Source: Rotaria macrura (lineage: Eukaryota > Rotifera > Eurotatoria > Philodinida > Philodinidae). Taken from it: 64,000 nt of DNA. Made by a program: the position numbers and the translations under genes. This document shows, one piece after another, positions 42,907 to 62,026 of the stretch; the stretch's first letter is position 1, and every line of letters begins with the position of its first letter. The stretch is taken from NCBI GenBank assembly GCA_900239685.1, contig OENT01000058.1, positions 186,001 through 250,000 of the forward strand. The letters run 5' to 3'. The notes under the pieces are model-generated. The model saw only the letters and a list, made by a program, of their open reading frames with translations. It was not told the origin of the DNA and searched no databases.

Positions 42907-44509
42907 CTACTTCGAATGAGGTCCATTACCACCGTTCATATGTATTCTCATGTGTCGATTCAAATTTCCTGATTGCGAAAAACGAAGACGACATAATGAA
43001 CATTCATAGGGCTTTTCTAAAAAATATAGACAATATATTATTGTTTTCATAATATCATGAAAGAAAACAAAAATAAGATTCTCTTACCTCCGCTATGTAC
43101 TCGCATGTGTTTAGTTAATGTTGAACTGTCGGAAAAAGCTTTCCGACAATATTTACATTGATACGGTCGTTCACCCGAATGAGTTCTCATATGTGTTGTT
43201 ACGGATGAACTTTGAGAAAATTTTCTACCGCATATATCACATGAGAATGGCTTTTCACCTGAATGTGTACGTAAGTGTGCTGTTAAATTAGCTGCTTGCG
43301 TGAATGCTTTACAACACTTATCACATTTATATGGCTAAAAAGAAAATAAGAAACCGAAAATTCGAAATTCTTGTTTTCTTCCTGTTCTCAATGCAAAGAT
43401 AATAAGAAAATTTACCTTTTCACCAGAGTGTGTACGTAAATGAGTTTTAAGTGTACTCGGTCGAGCATAGATTTTTCCACATATACGACAACGATTAATA
43501 CGACCTTCAGTCGTTTTATTAGGTGATGTTTTAGATGTTGGTTGAGGTTGTAACCAAGAACTAGAAGAAAAAAAACAAAGGAATAAAACGTTTTTCAATA
43601 TAGATGAAAATAACAGTACATACTTTCGCTTCTCATTCAATCCTGCTGATGATGATGTTGATGATGATGTTGGGAAAAATTCACATAATTTCGATAAACC
43701 TTTATAGTCATAGTTTGTCGACGCTGATAGAAGCATTGCTTGTTTCATAGACGCTGGATCGGAGCGATTTCTTATTTTTGATGGCATAGGATTATGATGA
43801 TGATAAGATGATGGTACTTGATGGCGATTTGAATTATAAAATGGTTCATAAGGTAGAGTCGTTGCTGCTGACGATGCAGCTGACGATGATGCTGTTGGAA
43901 TATTATAACCGTTCGGATATTGAATATTATGAGCATTGAAATTCATCGACACGTTTACGTTCATTGGCGATGATAAACTCAATGCAGATTGTAGTGCAGC
44001 TGCCGTAACTGCCGATTCAGGTTTAATTGAAGGTGAATTAGAATTTGTTGGCGGCGGAGAATGATGATGTACCATGTATGGAGAATACATGGATACAGCA
44101 GCACTTGATGGTCCATATGTGTCCATGGCTGCATCATTATAGTAGGATGATGCTGAATCATAGGGGTGGTGATGATGATGATGATGATGATGTGGATCAG
44201 AAAATCGAAATGGCGTATAATCATGATGTACAACTAAGTCATGAGGATGTGGATGATGATGATCGCGCCAAGATGAGATAAAACTTCTAAATGAAAGGGA
44301 GAAATTATTTTTTGAATTAAATGATAAGAAACAAAGGATTTATCTTAATGCAAAAAAATAACGTAGCATACATAGAGTATTTCTTTGAAGTTTTTTTTTT
44401 CTAATTTAACTTACCCATCAAATGGAGAAGGATCTGTGACAGTGCGCCATAGTGATGATGAAACATCAACTGTACCCGAATCCATGTTGGTGCAATTGAT
44501 TGCTGTCAT
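42907..44509 (-). CDS. gl: Glass-type five-zinc-finger transcription factor
   Basis: Nuclear C2H2 factor; in Drosophila Glass drives photoreceptor differentiation. Exons in order: 44415-44509, 43624-44286, 43416-43560, 43088-43334, 42907-43016 (1260 nt, 419 aa). The N-terminal half is low-complexity, with a run of nine histidines, serine/alanine runs and [10 protein letters not shown], as expected of a transactivation region. The C-terminal third has five consecutive C2H2 fingers joined by HSGE(K/R)P linkers. Finger signatures match Glass in order: [70 protein letters not shown]. The protein ends shortly after finger five (NGGNGPHSK). Two in-frame methionines compete for the start (44509 and 44485); the first is used here. 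EGR and KLF factors were considered but have three fingers with different helices. Confidence 0.92.
44158..44200. repeat. CAT/CAC repeat coding for polyhistidine
   Basis: A trinucleotide run inside exon 2 of glass, read as His codons on the minus strand, with further His-rich codons nearby. Likely length-variable. Confidence 0.7.
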
Positions 44510-50695
<6,186 letters not shown>

Positions 50696-50853
50696 GAAAA
50701 GAAAAATAATTGGTCTTTTTTCTATTCTTGTTTGTTGTGTGTAGTATAAGTCTGTTTCTCTGTTAATGTTTTTTTCTTTTCTTTCTTTATCTGTATTCAA
50801 AATGCGACCAAAAAAACAAACAAACAAAAAAAAAAGAATGCAATTGTTCTTAT

Positions 50854-53211
<2,358 letters not shown>

Positions 53212-54601
53212 TGTTGTTTTTGCTGTTTTCTTCAAAACAAAATACAGAAAAACGATGTAAGAGAACAATACATCGTTGTATTGGTTTCCATGACTATAAC
53301 CTCCTGGTTCAAGAAAGACGTCATATTAATCAATCAATCAATTTTATGCTACTTGAGCATTGTTATTGCATAATAAATTTCAAATTTTCTATTTGATGAT
53401 TTCCTAAAAGTGAATACTCATTCTATACTTCTGCAAACATTCATTGTTAAAGATTATGGTTGTAATGAAATGAAATCGAAAATAGTATTTATGGCTTGTT
53501 TTTTCATTTTTTAATCATGATTCATCATGAGACGATTCCTTGAAGCATTGAATCTTGTAGACTTGAGAATCTTAAACTCAATCAGCTAAGATCACTCTCG
53601 GAAAAAATGGATATTGATTGAATTCATAAGATAATTATTCGAAAGAAAAATTACACTTGACAAAAACACTTTCATATAGGTAAATGTTAACAAAGAAGTA
53701 TTGACTGAACAAAAATATAAAGTTTTTTTGCCGAATATGTGTTTAGTCTCACCGAATAACCTTGAATGTTTATATCATGGAAGGCTCTAGTATATCTCTG
53801 AGAAAAAAGTATTAGACTCGTTAGCTTTAAATTCTGGTCAGTATTTTTATAATGTCCTTTTCGTTTCCCGAAGAGGAAGTCAAAACAAGATTCAACTAAA
53901 TTAAATAAAGAAATCACGGGAAAGGATCAGTAAAGGACAGCATTTGGAAATTAAATTCGTTCTCGTCTCAAGTTTTGATACCTTCGTCTATAGATTGACT
54001 AATCCGTTAGAATATTTCGCGAAGAAAGATAACAACACAACAGTTATGATGTGACTCAAATGAATGACAATGTTTTTGCTGTCATCAAATTATTCATAGG
54101 CCATATCCATCCGTAGTACAGACTCTTGCTTTGAAAAACATCACTATAGAGAAAGATATTTAATTACTGGAAAAATTAAACTCAAAATAATATTCTCTAA
54201 ATCAGTATCTTTTGTGTTGATTTGGATTATATCTTTGATAGTAAACTTTTACATAAAAATCAGAGAGCCTGTTCTCTATCTTTAATCGTAAGATTTCTTA
54301 TGCGTCTAACAGTCAACGGAATGTGTTTCAGCGTCATCTATCGATAACTTGAATGTATCATTTTATAATATTTAAAGATAGATTTGAATCAAATTATTAT
54401 CAGAAATATTGATAAATAGATAAATAAATGTCTAATTTTCATGTGTCAATAAACATTCCGTTTTCGCAATGAGTCATTCAGTTGACACACTTCTACTACT
54501 ATACAAACCGGTTGTTTTTTACAATTGGTTGCTTCTATTCTGTCTATCTTTTCTTCTTGTAGGACAATTTAGTTGATAAATTCTTTCTGAATTTATTTAA
54601 A
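53212..54601. other. Divergent intergenic region TTLL1-PSMA1
   Basis: 1.4 kb between divergent start codons with no recognisable gene. It presumably holds both promoters. Confidence 0.6.
54561..54562 (+). promoter_or_regulatory. Candidate leader splice acceptor, PSMA1
   Basis: TTTTCTTCTTGTAG, a strong acceptor, ends 39 nt before the ATG. It fits either a trans-spliced leader or a 5'UTR intron. Confidence 0.4.
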
Positions 54602-56891
54602 ATGGTAATTGGAAAATTTCACTTTAATAGCTATACATAGATAATCTATGTTTGCCTATTTTACATTCTAATTCTAGTTTCGTAATCAATACGATCATGA
54701 TGTCAGCATCTGGAGTCCTCAAGTAATCAGATAGATCTCAATTGTTTTTTACTCTATCAGTTTTTTATTTGTTTAGGGAAGACTTTATCAAATTGAATAT
54801 GCTATGGAAGCTGTTAAACAAGGAGCAGCAACTGTAGCTCTGAAATCTAATACACATGTTGTTCTTTGTGCTTTGAAAGTAATAATGTTTTCCTTCGATG
54901 TAGAATAAACATTGAAACTTTTCGGCAAATTTAGCGAGCACCATCTGAACTGTCGGCTCATCAAAAGAAGATTATGTTTATTGACGATCATATTGGCGTT
55001 TCTATTGCTGGTTTAGCTTCAGATGCTCGTATTCTTTGGTATGAAGAACAACATAATCGTGAAAACAGCAAATCCTATTCGTTGTCTTGTTTTTTAGTCG
55101 ATTCATGCGTACCGAATGTATTAATCATCAGTATGGCTTCGATAAACCGATGCCGGTTACTCGATTAATGAATCATGTTAGCAATAGTATGAATATCGTA
55201 TTTTGTTTCCTTGTCTTATATTGATTATCATCGTTATACTTGATAAACTAGAATGTCAAGTACCAACGCAACGTTACGGACGTCGTCCATTTGGTGTTGG
55301 CTTTCTTATGGCTGGTTATGATGTATGTTCATTGAATTGAAACTCGGATGAAAAAAGTAGACTATGTCTAATGTATTCGTAGGAAAAAGGGACACATTTA
55401 TATCAACTATGTCCATCAGCAAACTATTATTCATGCAAATCTATGGCGATTGGAGCACGTTCACAATCGGCACGAACCTATCTGGAAAAGAATTTAGATA
55501 AATTTGCTGACTGTAACCAAGATGAACTTATTAAACATTGTATGCGGGCATTACGAGATACATTACCAAATGAAGTTGAACTTACGGTTAAAGTAAATTA
55601 AATTGAACTTTATGAAACATAATATAAAAGAAATATTTACTTAGAAGAGTAAGAATTTAAATCCTTCACAGTTATAACGATGAAAGTATTGCAGAGCATT
55701 TAACAGATATTTTTGATGTATGATTGGCAATCATATGCCAATAAATTTTCATTTACATTCTATAGCTACTTCCTCATCCCCTATGTGAAACAATGATGAG
55801 AAAAAGTATTTTAAATTCTATAGAATAAAACAAAATCGTTATATGAAGAGTGACTATTTCTGCGTAGGTCAAGTAGGTAGGCATGAATGCTTGTTTTCGT
55901 GCTAGGAAGCTTCGTCAACTATAGCCTTCAGATTTTAATGATTTTTTTTCCGATAGATACATCGGTTATCGTAGCATGAGCAAAACACAACCGTTCGAGT
56001 TCCTAGTAACGTGCAACGAAACTATTGAATTTTTGTTGAGATTCTCCCTCCCTCCATTTTCGAAAAATGCTTATTTTTGAAATGGGAAACTTTAATCTTG
56101 TAGATTTTCTTATATTGATAGTACTGACATACACAGACACCGTTTTTGCAACAATAAGATCCCTTGTTATGTATGGGGAGTTTAAATGATTGATTGTGTA
56201 CAATCTCTGAGTTACAGTGGCCTTCTTTCTTAAACTTTCAAATGAATGCAGTTGTAAAAAAAATTATTCCACTTTGAAAATTTTTCTTTGATAGCGTTCT
56301 GCATGTCAAATATTAAGGTAGCCAAAATATAATATGCATTCTACCTCTTTTCTTATTATTCCATGAAAAATGTTTATAATAGCTATCTTTGAACACCTTG
56401 ACATTTCGAAGAGAACCTACTCAAGATTTGTGCTTTTATTTCTATAGAAACTCGTTTGATTTGAGCTCGAAAAATATTTTTGTAAATCTGTAAGACTGAG
56501 TACATATTTATATAGAACTATTGGATATCTTTAAAGATGAACTCTTCTGAATCTGTAATAGCGAATTATATACGCATTTTTGGTACAATTTTTTTCAAGA
56601 TATTGATGATTTAGAATTGTGCTGTTGCTGTCGTTGGCAAGGATACACCGTTTACCTTATTGAATGATGCTGTTATTGCTACTTATTTAACAGCCATCGA
56701 AGGTGATGAACGTGCACCACCGGCTCAAGATGATACATTAGTAATGAAATAAATTTCATGCAAATTGTTCTATTTAATTTATATTGATTCATTATTCATA
56801 GGTTACTGGTGGCGATGATTTACCACCACCACCGCCACCTGGCAGTGTTGAACCACGAACAATTGTTGCAACCGAACGCATGGAATCATAG
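54602..56891 (+). CDS. PSMA1: 20S proteasome subunit alpha type-1
   Basis: One of the seven alpha subunits that gate the 20S core. Exons: 54602-54604, 54678-54722, 54777-54878, 54935-55038, 55098-55186, 55252-55322, 55383-55592, 56615-56740, 56802-56891 (840 nt, 279 aa; human 263). The first coding exon is only the ATG, followed directly by GTAATT; exon 2 continues [15 protein letters not shown]. The alpha-subunit signature [16 protein letters not shown] is intact, then [33 protein letters not shown] and [20 protein letters not shown]. The C-terminal tail is divergent, with a polyproline run ([14 protein letters not shown]), as usual outside the core fold. Intron 7 is about 1 kb and shows no obvious element. 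VTA1 follows 144 bp downstream on the same strand. Confidence 0.97.
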
Positions 56892-57002
56892 AACAATATT
56901 TTAAATGAAATCGTTATCTGTTATAAACATAAACATGCTTTTTTAAAACAAAAAAAAATATAAAAGAAAATTCACTTCTTCTTGTCTCTCTTCTTTTTTT
57001 CT

Positions 57003-57004
57003 AG
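57003..57004 (+). promoter_or_regulatory. Candidate leader splice acceptor, VTA1
   Basis: A long pyrimidine tract ending TTTTTTTCTAG lies 31 nt before the ATG and only about 110 bp after the PSMA1 stop, where a conventional promoter has little room. This is the best candidate for leader trans-splicing or an operon-like pair. Confidence 0.45.
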
Positions 57005-57035
57005 ATTAATCTTTTTATTTAATTTCTTTTACAAT

Positions 57036-60000
57036 ATGTCTGCACTTGACGTAAGCTTTTGGTTACAAACATTGTACTTCGAATGATTATATGTATATCG
57101 TCTGTTTAGACATTAGCAGCACAGGTTCCACAAGAACTACGTGTTAAACTTATGCAACATTTTGGTATAGCTAAAGAATATGAAAAGAATCCAGAAACAA
57201 TATCTATAACATACTATTGCCTTATGTATATTGCTAACGAAGCACTTAAACTTCAAAAAGAAAAGCAATTCGTTGCACATGTTCTTGACTATCTTGAAAG
57301 TGTATGTATTTATTATTTCATTAAAAAAACTCATTCCTTTTTCTTCTGTACAAAACAACATTTACTTTAGACAAAACGAAACAATCCAAGTGATGAAATC
57401 ATCAAATCATTTGCAACCGGTCAAGCAACGATTGAAGAATTAATAACGATTCTTGTTGGTGAAACGAATGAAGCTGAAAATGATGAAGTCAAAACAGCTG
57501 AACAACTACGTATAGTCATGAGAAAACACTATACTGTTGGTGGATTAACAGATGTTCTTTCGGTTTTTGGACCCGTCAAAGAAGATGTAAGAATGAGTGG
57601 AAATGCTTCAAGTCATCATAAGGTTTTTGTTGGGTTTTTTAGTTTTTAACATTAGGTAAAATTGCTAAAAGTCGAGCAGTAGCTATCTTTCGTGATTTGA
57701 AAGCTGGTGCAGGTAGTAGTAGTGCTGGTGCGGCACAACCGAAACCGCGTAAGTTAACGAATTTTTATCATATTGTTTATTATGAAGATTTGTGTTGTTT
57801 TAGCTGAAAGTCATAGTGGTACTAATGCCCCTATGATGCGTCCGTCACAACCACCACCAGCACAATATCCATCGCAAATGCCACAAGTACCACCATCATA
57901 CGCTAGCGCATCTGGTTATCCTGAGAGTGGTGGAAATAAATGTAAGTAGATTTCTAATGAGAATACTACTTGTCGCACGCTAGCATATGAATCATGCTTT
58001 CTTATCGTCAATGAGTGTGGATGATGATAAGATCAGAAAAACTGATTTCGTCGGAAATCTAATGGAAGATTTGAATATCGAGTAGAAGTAAAAAACGCTC
58101 TTCACGATTGCTCTTATTATTTGAGAATAAAACAGTCTGCATCAGATCGTTTGCCTTCGGATATTATCTACTTGACAAAGTATCGTATTACACGCTCAAG
58201 ATTAGACAGTTAGAATTCATTCAACCATCATATGAAGTGATAAGAAGTATAATCTATCTAGGAGTTGTCGTTTTATTCAGACGAGTATAATACAATATTG
58301 GTTACGCATCTCAAAACGCTGACTCACTTCTCCAGTAAGGATTAGAGCATACTGGAAAAGGTTTATGTTGAGATTAAGATGAGAATGATAGGTTGAATCG
58401 TTTGTCAGTTTTAATAAATTTAAAAAGTTTTGGATCGAGTTTTTCGAGATGTAAAACTTTACCATTGCACATACGTATGTCTCTTGATATATCGGAAAAT
58501 AACCATTTTCAATCTTAAAAATACACATTGCACGACCATTCTATTGAAGAATTCTGAGATGTTGTATATCGACTGATCTCACTGAAAATTTCAAGTGAAG
58601 TTCGACCGAACCACATCCACTCGATGGTTTTTGGGAGTGGTAGAGAGCTAATTTTTTTGGCAGACAGTGTTCAGAAATTTTCCCAGAAAGTCATGTCAAT
58701 AGAAATTGTTTACATTTAATTCACAGTAGTTTGAACCAGATTATCTATTTTGAATGTTTAAGAACGAACATCTCGTGTAATTTCAAGCATATAGATAACC
58801 TACCAGACGCGCTGAAACGACGATATTCTATACACTGGCTGGAAAATCTAGAAGATTCCGCAGACAGCTCTCAGTATGAGCAAAGTAAAAGAGACATGCA
58901 CTATCTGTGAGATTCTCAGAAACCCAAATTCTGTAGAAATTTTCGCTGATATACCACGAAAGCAATTTGACGGACAGACTACCTGAGACAGGCTGAAAAA
59001 TGAGCTAGGGCTAGCCACTCCTCCCAAATTTTGGACCTTGGATCCAACAATAGGATCGTTGTAGGGAATGGTGGTTGGCCGTCATAATGTCTAAAGTAGA
59101 AGTGCCGAAAGAAGGAAGTGGAAAAATGTTGAAAAATTATATTGACATGAAACATTGTCAATTCATATTTTAAAGAGTTGGAAATATATAGTGCATGTTT
59201 TATTGTATGAAATTAAGTTGAAATTTTAACAGTGAGAAAAATTTTACAAAAAAATAAAAAATGTTATTTTTTCGCGAACTGCATGAACCTCAAGTTTTTC
59301 TGTTTCTGGCAGATGACTATGATTGTCAACAGTTTTCATCAATAGATTAGTTGAATCAGTATGAACTTTAGGTGCGCAATCATTAATAGTGCGTAACCAA
59401 TAATTAGTAGTTGTTGTTGCTTTATTCATTTTAAAAGTATATTCATCGGCAACTAGTAGAGATTTTTCTTTATTTGAATTTATAAAAGAAATAGCTTCAG
59501 ATTTTACTTGAATTTCACTAGTTAAAATTACGAAAGCTTCAGTCATGACAGTACAAGTTTAGTTATATAATAATTCTTTGTTCAACTCTTTTATTTTACT
59601 TTTATCACTAGTTAGTCATCCCTATCAATACTGGCTAAAATTCTACACTAGTAAAATCATAAGGAAAAACAATGAACTAAATGAGATTAGAATCGCCGTA
59701 TATTTGAGACATGATTATTTTTTTATTTTTCACTTTCGGCATTTTTCCAGCAAACCGAAATGGCTACTAAATATATAAGATCTTCTACAAGTTGTAGAAT
59801 TACTACGAACTCTTTAAAAAGTATTAATTCTCCATTGATCTGTATGGTATTTCCTCGGGCAATTTTCATTAGGCTGAGATTTTCTCTTATTCATAAACGA
59901 GTATTGTTGATGAAATACCTGGTGACTCATTTTAAGGCGCCCTTTTCACGTGTACCATATCTATATAAATACCTGCTGAAGATCAAGACCTTAAAAATAG

Positions 60001-60685
60001 AAAATATTACGAAAAATAAATTAAATGTAGTTTGGCAACAGATTTTAATATTAAAAGATAGTAGATGTAAAATGTGAATTTGAATTCTCCAATATAGAGT
60101 CCACGTGAAACATTTGCTAGCGCCTGTTTGACTAGCACTGCCACAAAACACAGCCGTATGTTCATTATGAAGCTCTATTTATGGAGTTCAACTGATTCAT
60201 GAAACTACTGTCGATTATTCGTAACATACGAAGTAGCTAGTAGTTTCAATTATTCTCTTTACCAACTATCAATATTTCATTATCCACTGATTCATGGGAT
60301 ATTAGATTTGTCAATCTCGAGACGCAATATAAATGGAACTTACAGAAGAGTTTTTTCGTGACTAGGATATGATAGTAATCCTTTCATGAACTTCATCTAT
60401 CGATGAAACAAAATCATCACTGCCAAGATATGTCCAATGAATCTTGACATTCTTCTGAACATACAAACGAGCAAAATTTTATACATTGATAACTCTCTTC
60501 TTAAATATACAGCATTCATTGATATCTTTTTCTTTTATTTGGTTTTAGCTGTTCCATTCGATGTAATTACTCAAGCACAAAAATTATGTCGTTATGCCAA
60601 TTCGGCTCTTGAGCATGAAGATATAGGGACAGCAGTTAAAAATTGTGAACAAGTATTACAATTACTTCGTCCTTACCATCATTAA
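57036..60685 (+). CDS. VTA1: ESCRT-associated Vta1/LIP5
   Basis: Cytosolic activator of the VPS4 ATPase in multivesicular-body sorting and ESCRT-III disassembly. Exons: 57036-57050, 57110-57301, 57371-57586, 57643-57748, 57804-57941, 60549-60685 (804 nt, 267 aa; human about 307). The N-terminal helical MIT-like region reads AKEYEKNPETISITYYCLMY, then KHYTVGGLTDVLSVFGPVKED. A low-complexity Pro/Gly/Ser linker (MRPSQPPPAQYPSQM) follows. The C-terminal VPS4-binding domain reads AQKLCRYANSALEHEDIGTAV. Exon 4 uses the acceptor TTTTTTAG|TTT; the nearer CATTAG would create a stop. The 2.6-kb last intron contains an inverted repeat and an antisense FLYWCH relic. Confidence 0.93.
58604..59080. mobile_element. 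Imperfect inverted repeat in VTA1 intron 5
   Basis: The left arm (58604-58674) contains CGAACCACATCC, TTTTTGGGAGTGG and AGCTAATTTTT. The right arm (58983-59080, reverse strand) contains CCAACCACCATTCC, TTGGGAGGAGTGG and AGCTCATTTTT in the same order. The enclosed DNA is less AT-rich than its surroundings. This fits an old foldback/MITE-like insertion; ends and target duplications are not resolved. Confidence 0.5.
59244..59546 (-). pseudogene. FLYWCH-type zinc-finger relic, antisense in VTA1 intron
   Basis: An intact 100-codon frame carrying one FLYWCH-like domain: hydrophobic strands (SLLVADEYTFKM), NYWLRTINDCAPKVHT, then DNHSHLPE as the His-X-His pair. The domain pattern requires Cys two residues after Trp; here that position is Arg, so zinc binding looks impaired. 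The frame ends shortly after VREKI, where FLYWCH proteins linked to Mutator-like (MULE) transposons normally continue into the transposase. This fits a truncated MULE-associated fragment or a small domesticated gene. No promoter or intron was seen. Confidence 0.6.
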
Positions 60686-61158
60686 TAATGATGATTAACA
60701 ATCCTGTTTCTTTTCGAACTCAAACGATATGATTCATTATCTATTGTTCGCTTATTTTCTTTTTCAATTCTTCAACAATCTTCGCGAATATTCGCCACGC
60801 TTTTTCTTTTCATAGAAATGATGCTTGTATAGTACAAAGAAAAGTAAATAATAGCATCGATTTTTTTTTCTTTCTATTATTAAACGAGCAGATTCTGTAG
60901 AATTTCTGCTTAAAACAATACCAATTTTTGTTTCTTTTGCGTAACTCGATGTTTATCAATTTTTTTTTCTTGGCCGATAAAAAAAAAGGAAAGAAAAGAA
61001 AAAAACACGTCTATTCCTATTAGTATCACAGAATACATGACTCATACTTATTCATTTTTATTTTTATATATCTGCGATTATATATTTCTACTATGTTTTC
61101 ATTATAGATATTGCCTTCAATATAATTTATTGTCTCTAGTCTCATCACTTGAAGAATA
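60686..61158. other. VTA1-FIS1 intergenic region
   Basis: Short 473-bp spacer between same-strand genes, with T- and A-runs and no gene. Confidence 0.6.
61138..61139 (+). promoter_or_regulatory. Candidate leader splice acceptor, FIS1
   Basis: TTGTCTCTAG ends 19 nt before the FIS1 ATG, the same arrangement as at DEGS, PSMA1 and VTA1. Confidence 0.35.
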
Positions 61159-62026
61159 ATGGAAGAAACTCAATTGTTATTAGATGATGTTGTAACTCCG
61201 GAAGAAATTCAACGCTATCGAGCAGTTTATGAAAAGGCGGCAGAAGCAAAGCAAATAACAGATGAAAATAAATTTTCCTTTGCTTATTGTCTTGTAAGAA
61301 GTAAAAATAAATCTGATGTACGTTCCGGTTTGAAATTACTCCGAGAATTGTATGACAGTACAAGAAGCGACGATGCTAAACGTGATTATTTATACTATTT
61401 AGCCATTGGTATGCATAAAATGTTTTTTTTATTCAATAAAAAAATAAACATGCTGACTTTAAGTGAATAAATTCTCGTTTTATTTTTAGGTAATGCTCGA
61501 TTGAATGAATATGAAACAGCATTAAAATTTCTTGATGCCATCCTTCATATACAATCCGGTAATCATCAAGCTAAAAATCTCAAAGATGAAATAACACAAC
61601 GTATGACTCGTGAAGGATGTATGTTATGTGAAATTTCGAAAACAATCTGAAATTTTCAAGTCGTTCTCTTTATAGATGTCGGCATGGGTATTGCAGTAGG
61701 TGCTGGTGCATTACTAGTTGGAGGTAAGACTAGAAAAATGAGATAGTTCTTAGTTTTAGCATTGCTATTAGTATAGGAACAGCAGGGTTACTGACTGTCC
61801 GAGGGTAAATAAATAATACAAATTAGAATTTCGAATTGTTTTCGAATGTGAGTCAAAAGACAAATAAAGATTTTTAAAATACAAATCTTCTCATTACAAC
61901 TCGTATTGAGTCGAAAAATTCAAGTTTTTCGAATATTTTATCGTATTCAACTGATACAGTGCTCTGATTGTGATTGTTTTCTTTCTAGGTCTTACTGCTG
62001 TTGCTATGGCACTATTAAAAAAATAA
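61159..62026 (+). CDS. FIS1: Mitochondrial fission adaptor FIS1
   Basis: Tail-anchored outer-membrane protein of mitochondria and peroxisomes that takes part in organelle fission. Exons: 61159-61408, 61490-61618, 61676-61723, then either 61989-62026 or the alternative 61777-61808. Using the distal exon the product is about 154 residues, the normal FIS1 length. The TPR-like core reads FSFAYCLVRSKNKSDVRSGL, RDYLYYLAIGNARLNEYETA and LHIQSGNHQAKNLK. It is followed by the Gly/Ala-rich anchor VGMGIAVGAGALLVGG. The distal exon ends the tail LTAVAMALLKK, a basic terminus typical of FIS1; the proximal exon would end it TAGLLTVRG. Reading both exons in series shifts the frame into a Cys-rich tail, so they look mutually exclusive. 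Confidence 0.93.
61777..61808 (+). other. Possible alternative terminal exon of FIS1
   Basis: A TATAG acceptor gives a 52-bp intron after exon 3, typical of this genome. The frame then runs nine codons to a TAA. The encoded tail is hydrophobic with a single Arg. It competes with the exon at 61989. Confidence 0.4.

Noticed and set aside
44045-44281. Plus-strand acidic frame with a poly-Asp run
   Set aside because: Antisense shadow of the histidine-rich exon of glass.
61723-62026. FIS1 model joining exon 61777 in series with 61989
   Set aside because: The GT donor after CGAGG gives the wrong phase and a Cys-rich non-FIS1 tail; exclusive use of either exon is simpler.
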